Shown: positions 23,409 to 38,501, counted from the first letter of the stretch. The stretch: DNA of 64,000 nucleotides from Gemmatimonadota bacterium (GCA_016713785.1 JADJOM010000003.1:62001-126000); one strand, 5' to 3'. Numbers and translations are program-made. Notes: generated from the sequence alone by a model not told the origin.

Positions 23409-24426
23409 CGCGCACCTCGAATCGGGTCGGCTTCCCGAGCTGCCGGCCTCCCTGTTCCACCCACGCCGCCGTCCACGCGACCATCGTCTCGAGGTCCACG
23501 GCCGGGCGCCCGAATCGGGCGACCGACCGCCCCGCGTTGCTGAGCAGGGCATCGGGGGCTTCGGCGCCCTCGAACACCGCCGGCCGCCCGAAGCGCTCGG
23601 CGAAGCGCTCCGCCAGCCACCGGATGCTCACCAGCTCCGGTCCGGTCAGGTTGAGCACGGCCGCGGGGCTCGCGGCGAGCGCCAGCGACTGCAGCGCACG
23701 GGCGTTGGCATCGCCCTGCCAGATCACGTTCACGTGCCCCATCCGGAGGGGCACCGGCTCGCCGGCCCGCACCCGGCGGGCGGTGTCGAGCAGCACGCCG
23801 TAGCGCAGGTCGACGGCATAGTTGAGCCGGAGGAGCACGACGGGGGTGCCCTTGGTGGCCGCGGAATGCTCGAACAGCCGTTCCCGCGCGAGGCAGCTCA
23901 TGGCGTACTCGCCGACCGGGCCCACCGGGTCCGTCTCGGCCGGCCCGCCGCCGGCAACGGGCGTGAGCGGATAGACATTGCCGGTGGAGAAGACCACGGT
24001 GCGCGCCGCGGGGAAGCGCTGGGCAACCATGGCCGGGACGAGGGCATTCATGGCCCAGGTCACGTGGGGCGCGGCGCGGGTGCCGAATTTCTGCCCGGCC
24101 ATGAAGACGAGATTCGGGGCGTCGGGGAGCCCGGCGAGTGCCCGCGGATCGAGCAGGTCCGCATGGACGGTGACCACGCCGGCCGCGTCGAGGGCCTCCC
24201 GGGTGCCCGGTGCCCCGAACCGGGACACGGCGATGACGCGGTCTGTCCGCCCCAGAACATCCAGGGCGCGGCGGGCCATCCGGGCCAGGCTGGGCCCCAT
24301 CTTGCCGCCGGCCCCCAGAACAAGAAGGTCCCCCGGCAGCTGCCGGAGGACCTCCACGACGCCATCGGTGGGGCGGGAGAGCCGCTCCTCGAGTGCTACT
24401 TCGTCCGCCGGGCCGGGCTCCACCAT
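23395..24426 (-). CDS. NAD-dependent epimerase/dehydratase-like protein
   Basis: A 343-residue extended-SDR Rossmann protein. LLVLGAGGKMGPSLARMA binds NAD(P) and STGNVYPL is the Ser-containing strand. The usual Tyr-X3-Lys catalytic pair reads YAMSC, so Lys is replaced by Cys; I recall similar sequences in this subfamily, but activity is uncertain. It is coupled to the downstream DHDPS-family aldolase, which suggests sugar-acid metabolism. Confidence 0.78.
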   Translation of the reverse strand: MVEPGPADEVALEERLSRPTDGVVEVLRQLPGDLLVLGAGGKMGPSLARMARRALDVLGRTDRVIAVSRFGAPGTREALDAAGVVTVHADLLDPRALAGLPDAPNLVFMAGQKFGTRAAPHVTWAMNALVPAMVAQRFPAARTVVFSTGNVYPLTPVAGGGPAETDPVGPVGEYAMSCLARERLFEHSAATKGTPVVLLRLNYAVDLRYGVLLDTARRVRAGEPVPLRMGHVNVIWQGDANARALQSLALAASPAAVLNLTGPELVSIRWLAERFAERFGRPAVFEGAEAPDALLSNAGRSVARFGRPAVDLETMVAWTAAWVEQGGRQLGKPTRFEVRDGQF

Positions 24427-24468
24427 GGTCGATTCCGTCCTCCAGCCCTCCGCGAAAGCCCCCGGTAC

Positions 24469-24492
24469 GGCCCTACGGCCCTACGGCCCTAC
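24469..24492. repeat. Three GGCCCTAC octamer units
   Basis: Three perfect tandem copies between the epimerase start and the citrate synthase stop; a variant of the CGCCCTAC arrays at 464 and 8183. Confidence 0.8.
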
Positions 24493-24494
24493 CG

Positions 24495-25781
<1,287 letters not shown>

Positions 25782-25896
25782 TCGTCGCTCCTCGAGGTGG
25801 TACCGGGGGTGGGGTGGCAAAGATACCCAAGGCCGGCCGCGGGGCGAAATGGGGGCCGGCGGACCGGTATTCACGCGGCCGTCACCACCCGCCCGT

Positions 25897-25902
25897 TAGA
25901 TT
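25897..25902 (+). promoter_or_regulatory. Putative -10 element TAGATT for the ADP-ribosylglycohydrolase gene
   Basis: TAGATT ends 8 bases before the ATG at 25911, with no Shine-Dalgarno sequence, consistent with a nearly leaderless transcript. Confidence 0.45.
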
Positions 25903-25910
25903 GTCCGTAC

Positions 25911-26807
25911 ATGGCCCCGCCCGACCTCGCCACCCGCGCCCGCGGCGCCCTGCTCGGCCACGCCGCCGGCAACGTGCTGGGGGTGCCGACAGAATTCCTG
26001 AACACGCCCGACGGGATTCGGGCCAGGTTCCCCGAGGGCATCCGCGACGTCCAGCGGCAGGATACCCCCGACTCGCCGTACGACGACGACCTGGCCCTGA
26101 CGCTGTTGCTGGCGGAAGAACTGCTGCAGCCGGAGGTGGACCTGCGCCGGCTGGCCCTGGCCTGGGCCGGCTGGGGGGAGCGGGACGGCCGGGGCATCGG
26201 GCAGTGGACCCGGCGGGCGCTGCGGCACATCCAGGTGCACGACGCCCCGCCGTCGTCGACCGGAGGGCAGGCGGGGAACGGCACCATCTCCCGCTGCCTG
26301 CCGGTGGCGCTGCGGACCTTCCGCCAGCCAGCCAACCTGGTGAGCGCCACCTACCACACGGCGGCCCTGACCCACCCGGACGACCGGTGCACCTGGGGCG
26401 CGGTCGCGGTGAACGTGGCGGCCGCCTGCTTCCTGCAGGGGCGCGGCGACTTCATCGGCGACGTGATCGAGGCCCTGCGCGAGAACGATGCCCCGGAGGA
26501 GCTGCTCACGGTGGCGCGCCGGGTGCCGCTGGTGCGCCGCGAGGAGCTGCCGGTCACCGGGCCGGCTGCGGGCTACGTGGTGCATGGGGTCGAGATCGCG
26601 CTCTGGTTCGCCTACCACGAGCCGAACCTCGAGCGGGGGCTGCTGTGGCTGGCGAACGCGGGGGGCGACACCGACACCAACGCGGCGGTGGCGGGCGGGC
26701 TGATGGGCGCGCGCGATGGCGAGGCGGCGGTGCCGGCGCGCTGGATCGAAGCGGTGCCGGGCGCCGGGCGGATCGGCGACCTGGCGCTCGGGCTGGTCGG
26801 ACTCTAA
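25911..26807 (+). CDS. ADP-ribosylglycohydrolase family protein
   Basis: A 298-residue all-helical protein of the DraG/ARH fold, which removes ADP-ribose from proteins or small molecules using two Mg ions. The N-terminal ARGALLGHAAGNVLGVPTEF, the metal motif YDDDLALTLLLAEEL (TDDT in most relatives) and the second metal loop GGDTDTNAAVAGGLMGA are seen. The substrate is unknown. It is followed 13 bases later by the PepSY gene. Confidence 0.88.
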   Translation: MAPPDLATRARGALLGHAAGNVLGVPTEFLNTPDGIRARFPEGIRDVQRQDTPDSPYDDDLALTLLLAEELLQPEVDLRRLALAWAGWGERDGRGIGQWTRRALRHIQVHDAPPSSTGGQAGNGTISRCLPVALRTFRQPANLVSATYHTAALTHPDDRCTWGAVAVNVAAACFLQGRGDFIGDVIEALRENDAPEELLTVARRVPLVRREELPVTGPAAGYVVHGVEIALWFAYHEPNLERGLLWLANAGGDTDTNAAVAGGLMGARDGEAAVPARWIEAVPGAGRIGDLALGLVGL

Positions 26808-26820
26808 GACGGGAGGACGC

Positions 26821-27501
26821 GTGCTGCGGCTGTTCTACAAGGTGCACAAGTGGGTCGGGATCGGGATCGGGCTCTTTCTGCTGATGTGGATCGTGACGGG
26901 CATGCTGCTCGGCGGCGGCGAGGGCCGACCCCGCGATGGCGCCGCGCCCGACTACAGCCGCGCGGTGGTCTCGCCGGCGGACGCCCAGGCGCTCGCCGCC
27001 TCCGGGGACAGCGCCCTGCGCGAGATCCGCGCCGTGGAGCTGGACCGGATCGGGTCGCACCTGCTCTACCGGGTGCGGGGTACCGGGGGCACGGTGCTGG
27101 TGGACGCCGAGCAGCCGCAGCGGCTGGAGGTGACCGAGGCGCTGGCGCGTGAAGTGGCCACGGGGATGTTCCCGCAGGGGAGCATCGAGGGAGTGGAGCT
27201 CCTCACGCGGCATGACCGCGGCTACCCCAACGGCGCGTTGCCGGCGTACCGGGTGCGCTTTGCCGACCGGGCGGAGACCCTGGTCCACCTCTCCGTCCGC
27301 GATGGCATGCTGGCGGTGAGCAACAAGGACCTGCGGCTCAACGGAACCCTCCACGGCCTGCACACCTTCGCCTCGCTGCGCGCCCTCGGCCTGGCGCGGG
27401 TGCCGATCCGGCGACTGCTCATCGTGGCCAGCCTGATCTCGCTGGTGGTGGTGGTGACGGGGTACTACATGTCCCTGCCCAGGCGGTGGACCCGAGGCTA
27501 G
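26821..27501 (+). CDS. PepSY-associated membrane protein
   Basis: A 226-residue protein with a transmembrane helix at each end: FYKVHKWVGIGIGLFLLMWI (about 5-25) and ~198-217 (RLLIVASLISLVVVVTGYYM). The middle carries PepSY-like repeats (EVTEALAREVA, PAYRVRFADRAETLVHLSV). This is a short version of the PepSY_TM proteins linked to iron uptake or reductases. GTG at 26821 follows GGGAGG by 4 bases. The order with the ADP-ribosylglycohydrolase suggests co-transcription, without a clear shared role. Confidence 0.8.
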   Translation: MLRLFYKVHKWVGIGIGLFLLMWIVTGMLLGGGEGRPRDGAAPDYSRAVVSPADAQALAASGDSALREIRAVELDRIGSHLLYRVRGTGGTVLVDAEQPQRLEVTEALAREVATGMFPQGSIEGVELLTRHDRGYPNGALPAYRVRFADRAETLVHLSVRDGMLAVSNKDLRLNGTLHGLHTFASLRALGLARVPIRRLLIVASLISLVVVVTGYYMSLPRRWTRG

Positions 27502-27611
27502 CGCCGGCCGCGCGGGTTCGGCAGATTCGGGGGCGCGGTCCGTTCGGGCCGCGCCCCTCGTCGTGTCGCGCAGGATCCCCGTCGCCCGCCCCGCCATCCT
27601 GGAGTGCTTCG

Positions 27612-29120
27612 ATGCGTCTCCGTGCCTTCGTCCTGCTGCTCACCTTGCCCACCGCCGCCCGCGCCCAGGTCGCGGTAGACACCACCGGGACCGGGGCGAT
27701 CCTCGAGCAGGCGCTGCAGCGCTCCGAGGTGATGGCCAACCTCCAGTACCTCGCCGACCGGATCGGGCCGCGCCTCACCGGGTCGGCGCCGATGCGCCTG
27801 GCCAACGACTGGACGGCCGAGCGGTTCCGCGCCTATGGACTCACCGCCGCGCTCGAGCCCTGGACGTTCGGCGTCACGTGGGAGCGGGGCCCGGCCAGCT
27901 TCCGGATCACCGCACCCTTCACCCGGAACCTGACGGGGCACAGCTGGGCCTGGACGGCGGGCACGGGGGGCAGGATGGTCCGCGGGCCGGTGGTCCGCAT
28001 CGATGCCTCCACGCCGGAGAGCCTCGCCGCCAACATCGGCCGGGTGCGTGGCGCGTGGGTGATGCTGCGGGCCCCGGCCCAGATCTGGAATCCCGACGGG
28101 CCGCCGATGACCGCCGCCGATTCAGCGGCGCTCCGGGAGGCGCGCGCGCGCATGGCGGGCCCGGCGCCCGACACCTCGGAGGTGGCGCGGAAGGCGCGGC
28201 AGCAGTTCGCCACCGACCGGCCCTACCTCCTCAAGCGGGCGGGGGCGCTCGGCCTCCTCACCGACGGGGCCAAGGAGTTCGCGCTGCTCACCATGAGCGG
28301 CTCGCCCAACAGCGTCTCGCCGCTGCCCAACGTGGTGATCGCGCACGAGGACTACGCCCAGTTCGATCGCCTCATCGCCAGGGGCGTGGCGCCGCAGCTC
28401 GAAGGGCGGATCGAGAACCGCCTCGGCAAGGCCGTGGTGACCCAGTGGAACACCGTGGCCGAGATCCGCGGCAGCGAATGGCCAGGGCAGGTGGTGATCC
28501 TCGGCGCCCACCTCGACAGCTGGGACCTCGGCACCGGCGTCACCGATAACGGCACCGGGTCGATGGTGGTCCTCGAGGCGGCGCGGGCGATCGCCCAGAG
28601 CGGCCAGACCCCGAAGCGCACCATCCGCTTCATCCTCTTCAGCGGCGAGGAGCAGGGACTGCTCGGCTCCCGCGCCTATGCGGCGCAGCACGCTGCCATG
28701 GCCGACAGCATCCAGGCGGTGCTGGTCCTGGACAACGGCACCGGGCGGATCACCGGGCAGGCGTTGCAGGGGCGGGATGACCTGGAGGGACTGTGGCGGG
28801 ACCTGCTGGCGCCGGTGGCCGCCCTCGGGGCGACCACCGTGCGGAAGGCGAACAAGGGCGGCACCGACCACCTGGCCTTCGTGCCGTATGGCGTCCCCGC
28901 GTTCAATTTCGACCAGGAAGGCCGGGGCTACAACCACACCCACCACTCGCAGGTGGACACCTACGATCACGCGGTGCCGGGCGACCTCATCCAGGCCTCC
29001 GCGGTGATGGCGGTGACCGCCTTCGAGCTGGCCAACCTGCCGGTGCTGCTGCCGCGGGGCGGCCGCACGCCGGTCACCCCGCCGAGCGTGCCGCGGCCGA
29101 GTCCCGGGCTCGCGCGCTAG
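27612..29120 (+). CDS. Exported M28 family zinc peptidase
   Basis: A 502-residue protein with a signal peptide (LLLTLPTAARA, then QVAVD). The peptidase domain has the M28 di-zinc residues: GAHLDSWD, VTDNGTG, SGEEQG, LVLDNG and HHSQVDTYD. A PA-type insert probably lies between ~125 and ~250. It should act in the periplasm as an aminopeptidase or carboxypeptidase. ATG at 27612 has GGAG upstream. A perfect 14-bp hairpin follows. Confidence 0.93.
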   Translation: MRLRAFVLLLTLPTAARAQVAVDTTGTGAILEQALQRSEVMANLQYLADRIGPRLTGSAPMRLANDWTAERFRAYGLTAALEPWTFGVTWERGPASFRITAPFTRNLTGHSWAWTAGTGGRMVRGPVVRIDASTPESLAANIGRVRGAWVMLRAPAQIWNPDGPPMTAADSAALREARARMAGPAPDTSEVARKARQQFATDRPYLLKRAGALGLLTDGAKEFALLTMSGSPNSVSPLPNVVIAHEDYAQFDRLIARGVAPQLEGRIENRLGKAVVTQWNTVAEIRGSEWPGQVVILGAHLDSWDLGTGVTDNGTGSMVVLEAARAIAQSGQTPKRTIRFILFSGEEQGLLGSRAYAAQHAAMADSIQAVLVLDNGTGRITGQALQGRDDLEGLWRDLLAPVAALGATTVRKANKGGTDHLAFVPYGVPAFNFDQEGRGYNHTHHSQVDTYDHAVPGDLIQASAVMAVTAFELANLPVLLPRGGRTPVTPPSVPRPSPGLAR

Positions 29121-29141
29121 CCGCGCCGGCCGGGCATGCAG

Positions 29142-29173
29142 AACGGGCGGCCCCCGTGTGGGGGCCGCCCGTT
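29142..29173. terminator. Bidirectional terminator between the M28 peptidase and queF
   Basis: Perfect 14-bp stem (29142-29155 with 29160-29173), GTGT loop, followed on the plus strand by a short T tract. Confidence 0.8.
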
Positions 29174-29193
29174 TGCGTGCCGGCGCCTGGAGC

Positions 29194-29583
29194 CTAGGCC
29201 CGGGGCAGCCGGACCGTGCAGGTGGTGAGAAACCCGCCCCGCACGTTGTAGATAGTCTTGACCTCTATCCAGGCCGGCGCCAGGCACCGGTGCAGGTCTT
29301 CCGCGATCCTGGCGGTGGCGTGCTCCTGGAAGATTCCGACGTTGCGGTAGCTCGTCACGTAGTACTTGAGGCTCTTGAGCTCGATGCAGGCCGCGGCCGG
29401 GACGTAGCGGATCACCAGCCGGGCAAAGTCCGGCAGGCCGCTGTAGGGGCACACGGCAGAGAACTCGTCGGTCTCGGTGACGATCTCCTGCTCGGGGCCG
29501 GCGTAGGGAAAGGTCTCGAGGACACTGACGTCCACTTGCTCGGGTCCCACGAACGGCAGGGTCCGTCCTTCGGCGATGGCCAT
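29194..29583 (-). CDS. queF: preQ0 reductase (7-cyano-7-deazaguanine reductase)
   Basis: A 129-residue tunnelling-fold enzyme that reduces preQ0 to preQ1 with NADPH for queuosine. Cys45 in SAVCPYSGLPDF is the thioimide nucleophile; ELKSLKYYVTSYRN and GIFQEHAT are the QueF signature. The short length marks the unimodular subfamily. ATG at 29583 has AAGGAGG 5 bases upstream. It is ~21 kb from queC/queE. No preQ1 riboswitch was recognised upstream; TACTAT at 29607-29612 could be its -10. Confidence 0.96.
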   Translation of the reverse strand: MAIAEGRTLPFVGPEQVDVSVLETFPYAGPEQEIVTETDEFSAVCPYSGLPDFARLVIRYVPAAACIELKSLKYYVTSYRNVGIFQEHATARIAEDLHRCLAPAWIEVKTIYNVRGGFLTTCTVRLPRA

Positions 29584-29767
29584 GCGGGCCTCCTTGGTCG
29601 GCGGGAATAGTAACCGCACCGGGGGACTCGCCGCACTCCGCCGGGCCTGCCTCGTGGCCCAGGGGGAGCCCGACGCCCGCGCCTGAGAATCCGGCCCCCT
29701 TGCCTGCGTTGCTCACTGGACCGTGACCATCATCGAGCGAAGCCGTGGGATCCCAGGGAGGGGACCA

Positions 29768-30916
29768 ATGAGGAGAGCGCGAGTCGTTGCCGCGTGGGCC
29801 GTCGTCGGGAGTCTGCTGTCGCTGGCCTGTGAGACGACCGGCCCCTTGACGGAGCCGGAGGGGACGGTCGCCGAACTCACGCTGCCCCCGATCAATCCCT
29901 ATCTCTTTGCCGCCATGGTCAACCCCGGCTGCCAGGACACCGGATACGGGATCAATGATTCCGGCGCCGTGATCGGCCATTCCGCCTGCCTCGGCATCGG
30001 GGCGTTCGTGAAGCGCGCCGGGGTGATCACTTCCCTGCCGCGCCCCGCGGGCCTGGGCACCAACGGGAGCATCTTTCCCCTGGAGATCAACCTGTCGGGG
30101 CGCGTGGTCGGCTACAGCGTGCCCGGGGACGGCACGTACAACTTCCGCGCGCTGCAGTGGACGCCTTCGGGGTCTGGTCACACGGTCCTGGACCTGGGGA
30201 CGCTGGCCGGCGGTGGCGCGGCCGAGGCGCGGGCGATCAACGCCGCCGGGGACGTCGTGGGATGGAGTGAGATCGCGATGGCCGGCGGGGTGATCCGCAA
30301 GCACGGCTTCCTCCGTCGCCCCAATGGCACGCGGATCGACCTCGTCCCCGCCAACGGCTACTTGAATGCCGAGGCGAATGACGTCAACGCCTCCGGCTTC
30401 GTGGTGGGCAAGAGCTACACCCCGATCCAGAGCGGGGCGCTGTTCACCCGCGCCACGGTGTGGAAGCCTGCCTCGAGCGGCTCCAACATCTACCTGCCGG
30501 TGCTGCTTTCCGGCAACTTCGCGGGCAGTGCTGAGGCGGTGAACACCGCCGGCGCCATCGTGGGCTCCATCTCGGTCGCGGGTGTTGGCACGCACCTCGC
30601 CCGGTGGCAGGTGAACGGCTCGGCGGTCGAGGATCTCTCACCGGCCGATTCCTACACCATCGGGTACGATGTGAACGCGAGTGGCGTGATCGTGGGAGAG
30701 CGGACCGTGGGGGGCGCACGGGTGGCCTTCGCCTTCGGCACCAAGTTCACCACCCTGCCGGTGCCGGCCAGCGGACGGGCCTTCGCCACGGGGGTGAATC
30801 AATGCGGGACGATCGTGGGCGAAGGCCACCAGAATCAGGCGGGTTCCTCCAGCCCGGTACAGGTCGCGGCCCAGTGGTCCCACCTGTACCTGCTCTGCCC
30901 GGCCGTCGTGCCCTGA
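29768..30916 (+). CDS. Lipoprotein with HAF-type beta repeats
   Basis: A 382-residue protein with a lipoprotein signal, lipobox LSLAC with Cys21. The rest is seven imperfect repeats of the type IN-X-X-G-X-VVG (GINDSGAVIG, EINLSGRVVG, AINAAGDVVG, DVNASGFVVG, AVNTAGAIVG, DVNASGVIVG, GVNQCGTIVG), the HAF extracellular repeat, probably a beta-propeller-like fold. Function unknown; it should be anchored to the outer or inner membrane. A strong GGGAGGGG lies 4 bases before the ATG. Confidence 0.82.
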   Translation: MRRARVVAAWAVVGSLLSLACETTGPLTEPEGTVAELTLPPINPYLFAAMVNPGCQDTGYGINDSGAVIGHSACLGIGAFVKRAGVITSLPRPAGLGTNGSIFPLEINLSGRVVGYSVPGDGTYNFRALQWTPSGSGHTVLDLGTLAGGGAAEARAINAAGDVVGWSEIAMAGGVIRKHGFLRRPNGTRIDLVPANGYLNAEANDVNASGFVVGKSYTPIQSGALFTRATVWKPASSGSNIYLPVLLSGNFAGSAEAVNTAGAIVGSISVAGVGTHLARWQVNGSAVEDLSPADSYTIGYDVNASGVIVGERTVGGARVAFAFGTKFTTLPVPASGRAFATGVNQCGTIVGEGHQNQAGSSSPVQVAAQWSHLYLLCPAVVP

Positions 30917-30957
30917 CGGCCGCCGCCCGCCGGCAATCCTCCAGCCGGTCGCCGAAA

Positions 30958-30999
30958 CGCCAAGCCGGGGTGGACCACCAGGTCCACCCCGGCTTGGCG
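30958..30999. terminator. Bidirectional terminator between the lipoprotein and acyl-CoA dehydrogenase genes
   Basis: Perfect 19-bp stem with an ACCA loop between convergent stops at 30916 and 31016. Confidence 0.8.
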
Positions 31000-31015
31000 T
31001 GCGCCCCGGCGTCCC

Positions 31016-32884
31016 TCAGGCCTGTTCGCGCACCATGCCCGCTTCCAGCCAGAGGAAGTGGTCGTCGAGGAAGTGCCGCGCGGCCTGGTAGGTCACGTCA
31101 TCATCGTTGGCCCACACCTCACGGAACTTCTGCTCCACCCGGCGCCGGGCCTGCCGGCTGAAGACGTCGGCCAGCTCGCGCGGGCCGGTCTGGGTGGGGG
31201 TCTTCTTCACCATGGCGTGGGCCCGGGCGCAGGCGGCCGAGATGGCCAGCAGCTCGGCGCCGATCTCGACCAGGCGGCCGAGCACCGCCTGCTTCTTCTC
31301 GAGCTTCGGGCCGAAGCGGATCATGCAGTGGAACAGCGTGCGCGCCAGCTGGCGGCTGGAGCGCTCCACGAAGCGCATGTGCCCCGCCAGCCGGCCGAAC
31401 TCGCCGTAGCTGAACCAGCCCTTGAAGGGCAGCCAGAGCTTGGGATACCAGAGGCCGTAGAAGGCCGCCGACTTGAGCAGCGCCTGGAACTTCTGGCCGC
31501 CGGTGGACTTGGGATCGATCAGCGCGCCGGCCACCTTGAGGTGGGTGTCCACCGCCTCGCGGGCGATGAACAGCCGCATGATCTCGCTCGAGCCCTCGAA
31601 GATCAGGTTGATGCGGAAGTCGCGCATCATCCGCTCGACCGGGTCGGGCCGCTCCCCGCGAAGACGGAGGCTGTCGGCGGTCTCGTAGCCGCGGCCGCCC
31701 TTGATCTGCAGGGTGTCGTCCACGATCCGCCAGCCCAGCTCGGTGTTCCACATCTTGGCGATGGCCGCCTCGAGGCGGATGTCGCGGTCGCCCGCGTCGG
31801 CCATCAGGCTGGCCAGGTCGCTCACCGCCTCCATCGCGAAGGTCTCCGCGGCCATCCGCCCCAGCTTCTGGGCGATCGCGTCATGCTTGCCCACCGGCTG
31901 GCCCCACTGCACCCGCTCGTTGGACCACTTCCGCACGATCTCGAGGCACCGCTTGGCCCCCGCCACGCAGCTGGCGGGCAGGGTGAGCCGGCCGGTGTTG
32001 AGCGTCACCAGCGCGAGCTTGAGGCCCTTGCCCTCGCCCCAGATCACGTTCTCCACCGGGACCTTCACATTGGTGAACCGGATCACGCCGTTCTCGATGG
32101 CCTTGAGCCCCATGAAGCGGAGCCGGTGCACCACCTCCACGCCGGGCCAGTCCCGCTCCACGATGAACGCCGTGATCTTCTTGCCGGTGGTGCGGGCCAT
32201 CACCACGTAGAGCTCCGCCACCGTGCCGTTGGTGCACCAGAGCTTCTCGCCGTTCAGGATGTAGTGCGTGCCGTCGGCGGACAGCTCGGCGTGCGTGGCC
32301 AGCCCTGCGGGGTCGGAGCCGACATTCGCCTCGGTCAGGGCGAAGGCGGAGATGGCACCCTTGGCCAGGCGGGGCAGGTACTTCTTCTTCTGCTCCGGGG
32401 TGCCGAACAGCTTGAGCGGCGTCGGGACGCCGATCGACTGCGCGGCCGAGAGCAGCGCGGTCATGCTGCCGTCCTGGCTGGTGACCAGGCCGATCGCCTT
32501 GGTGTACATGAGCTGGGAGAGGCCGAGCCCGCCGTACTCCGTCGGGATCTTGATGCCGAAGGCGCCGAGGTCCTTGAGCCCCTGCACCACGTCGGCCGGG
32601 ATCTGGCCCTCGCGGTCGATCCGGTCGCTGTCCACCTTCTCGCGCATGAAGCGCTCCAGCCGTTCCATGAACGGCCGCGCGCGCTCCACCTCGGCGGGAT
32701 CGGGCTCCGGGAAGGGATGGATCAGCTCCACCCGGAGGTTGCCCTCGAACAGCTCGCGCACGAAGCTCGGCTGTTCCCAGTGCTGCTCCCGCGCCGCCTC
32801 GGCCACTTCCCGCGCTTCCTTCTCGGTCGCGAGCGGGGTGGCCGGGCGGGTGGTACCGGGTTCCGGGGTCAGGACGTTCGTCAT
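31016..32884 (-). CDS. Acyl-CoA dehydrogenase (VLCAD/ACAD9-like)
   Basis: A 622-residue FAD enzyme that introduces the 2,3-double bond in long acyl-CoAs in beta-oxidation. LGAFGIKIPTEYGGLGLSQ, FALTEANVGSDPAG, WCTNG and QIKGGRGYE mark the dehydrogenase core, and the catalytic Glu sits in IFEGSSEIMRLFIARE. The extra ~180-residue C-terminal helical domain is as in VLCAD. AGAGGAT lies 6 bases before ATG 32884. It is followed upstream by a TetR regulator on the same strand, a usual arrangement for fatty-acid-responsive control. Confidence 0.93.
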   Translation of the reverse strand: MTNVLTPEPGTTRPATPLATEKEAREVAEAAREQHWEQPSFVRELFEGNLRVELIHPFPEPDPAEVERARPFMERLERFMREKVDSDRIDREGQIPADVVQGLKDLGAFGIKIPTEYGGLGLSQLMYTKAIGLVTSQDGSMTALLSAAQSIGVPTPLKLFGTPEQKKKYLPRLAKGAISAFALTEANVGSDPAGLATHAELSADGTHYILNGEKLWCTNGTVAELYVVMARTTGKKITAFIVERDWPGVEVVHRLRFMGLKAIENGVIRFTNVKVPVENVIWGEGKGLKLALVTLNTGRLTLPASCVAGAKRCLEIVRKWSNERVQWGQPVGKHDAIAQKLGRMAAETFAMEAVSDLASLMADAGDRDIRLEAAIAKMWNTELGWRIVDDTLQIKGGRGYETADSLRLRGERPDPVERMMRDFRINLIFEGSSEIMRLFIAREAVDTHLKVAGALIDPKSTGGQKFQALLKSAAFYGLWYPKLWLPFKGWFSYGEFGRLAGHMRFVERSSRQLARTLFHCMIRFGPKLEKKQAVLGRLVEIGAELLAISAACARAHAMVKKTPTQTGPRELADVFSRQARRRVEQKFREVWANDDDVTYQAARHFLDDHFLWLEAGMVREQA

Positions 32885-32968
32885 GGGATCAATCCTCTGG
32901 AGGCCGGTCGCTAGTATCGGCTGCGGTACCAGGGAGGGTGAACCGGGCCGGGTTCGCCCTCCGATGGC

Positions 32969-33637
32969 TCATTCGTCCTGCATCTGCGGTGCCGCCACCC
33001 CGCCCACCCGCCCACGGAGGCCCTGCACCACGAGGTTCACCACGTGCTGCCGCCGTTCCTCGAGGAACGCCGGGTCCCGCGCGTCGATGCCCAGCGCCCG
33101 CAGCACCGTGGGCGCATGCACCACATGAAACCAGGACAGCGATAGCATGCTGATGAGCAGCTGCCGGGCGTCGGCGTGCTCCGCGGGCTCGAAGGCGAGC
33201 TCCGACATGATGGCCCCCAGCGCCTCCTGCGCCGCCTCGAGGTGCGGGGGCAGCGTGGCGATCTGCCGTCCGCCGTCGAGCGCCTCACGCTCCAGCAGCC
33301 GGACGAACGCCGGGTTGGCCAGGATGAAGTCGAAGTACTCCCCGACGACGCCCGCCAGCACCACCTCGGGCGGCTCATTGCTGGCCAGCGCCCGCTCCCG
33401 GCCGCTCCGCACCGCCTGCCGCACCCGCTCCAGGCAGCGCTCGAGCACGGCCCGGTACAGTTGTTCCTTGCCGCCGAAGAAGTAGCCCGGCGTCCCCCGA
33501 GATACACCCGCCGCGGCCCCCACGTCGGTGAGGCTGGTCGCGTCATACCCGCGGTCGGCGAACAGCTCCTCGGCGGCGTCGAGGATGGCTTCGCGGGAAC
33601 GGGCGGCGTTGCGCTCTTTGTCGGGCGAGCGGTCCAT
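32969..33637 (-). CDS. TetR family transcriptional regulator
   Basis: A 222-residue regulator: N-terminal HTH (SREAILDAAEELFADRGYDA, then GVSRGTPGYFFGGKEQLYRAV) and a helical ligand domain. It lies 84 bp upstream of the acyl-CoA dehydrogenase in the same direction and probably controls it. ATG at 33637 is favoured as the family begins near here; ATG 33652 is possible. An inverted repeat at 33668-33687 is a candidate operator. Confidence 0.9.
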   Translation of the reverse strand: MDRSPDKERNAARSREAILDAAEELFADRGYDATSLTDVGAAAGVSRGTPGYFFGGKEQLYRAVLERCLERVRQAVRSGRERALASNEPPEVVLAGVVGEYFDFILANPAFVRLLEREALDGGRQIATLPPHLEAAQEALGAIMSELAFEPAEHADARQLLISMLSLSWFHVVHAPTVLRALGIDARDPAFLEERRQHVVNLVVQGLRGRVGGVAAPQMQDE

Positions 33638-33667
33638 TCTCCAACCTATCATGAGGTAGACGGAGAA

Positions 33668-33687
33668 CTTGCTTGTTGTTCAGCAAG
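33668..33687. promoter_or_regulatory. Candidate TetR operator
   Basis: CTTGCT-N8-AGCAAG, perfect 6-bp arms, 30 bp upstream of the TetR start. Size and position suit a TetR operator. Confidence 0.45.
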
Positions 33688-33807
33688 CTATGGTTCTGTA
33701 CCGAGGCGCGCAAGCGCACGAAGGGGGCAGTCGCGCCGACCGGGCGCCGCCCCCAGCCGGTCAGAAGCCTTCTGCCGACAGCTATCGCGTTGTTACCAAA
33801 TCGATTA

Positions 33808-33837
33808 GCGCTCGAGTCAGGGTCATGCCTCGAGCGC
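33808..33837 (-). terminator. Probable gltB terminator hairpin
   Basis: Perfect 9-bp stem GCGCTCGAG/CTCGAGCGC with a 12-base loop, about 30 bp after the gltB stop. No T run. Apart from this and the TetR operator, the 230 bp between gltB and TetR show no gene. Confidence 0.5.
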
Positions 33838-33866
33838 ACCGCTCCCCGGCGGCCAGCCAGTGCTCC

Positions 33867-38501
<4,635 letters not shown>

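Noticed and set aside
29584..29720. preQ1 riboswitch upstream of queF
   Set aside because: No A-rich tail pseudoknot or other preQ1 consensus was recognised; queF has an ordinary AAGGAGG start.
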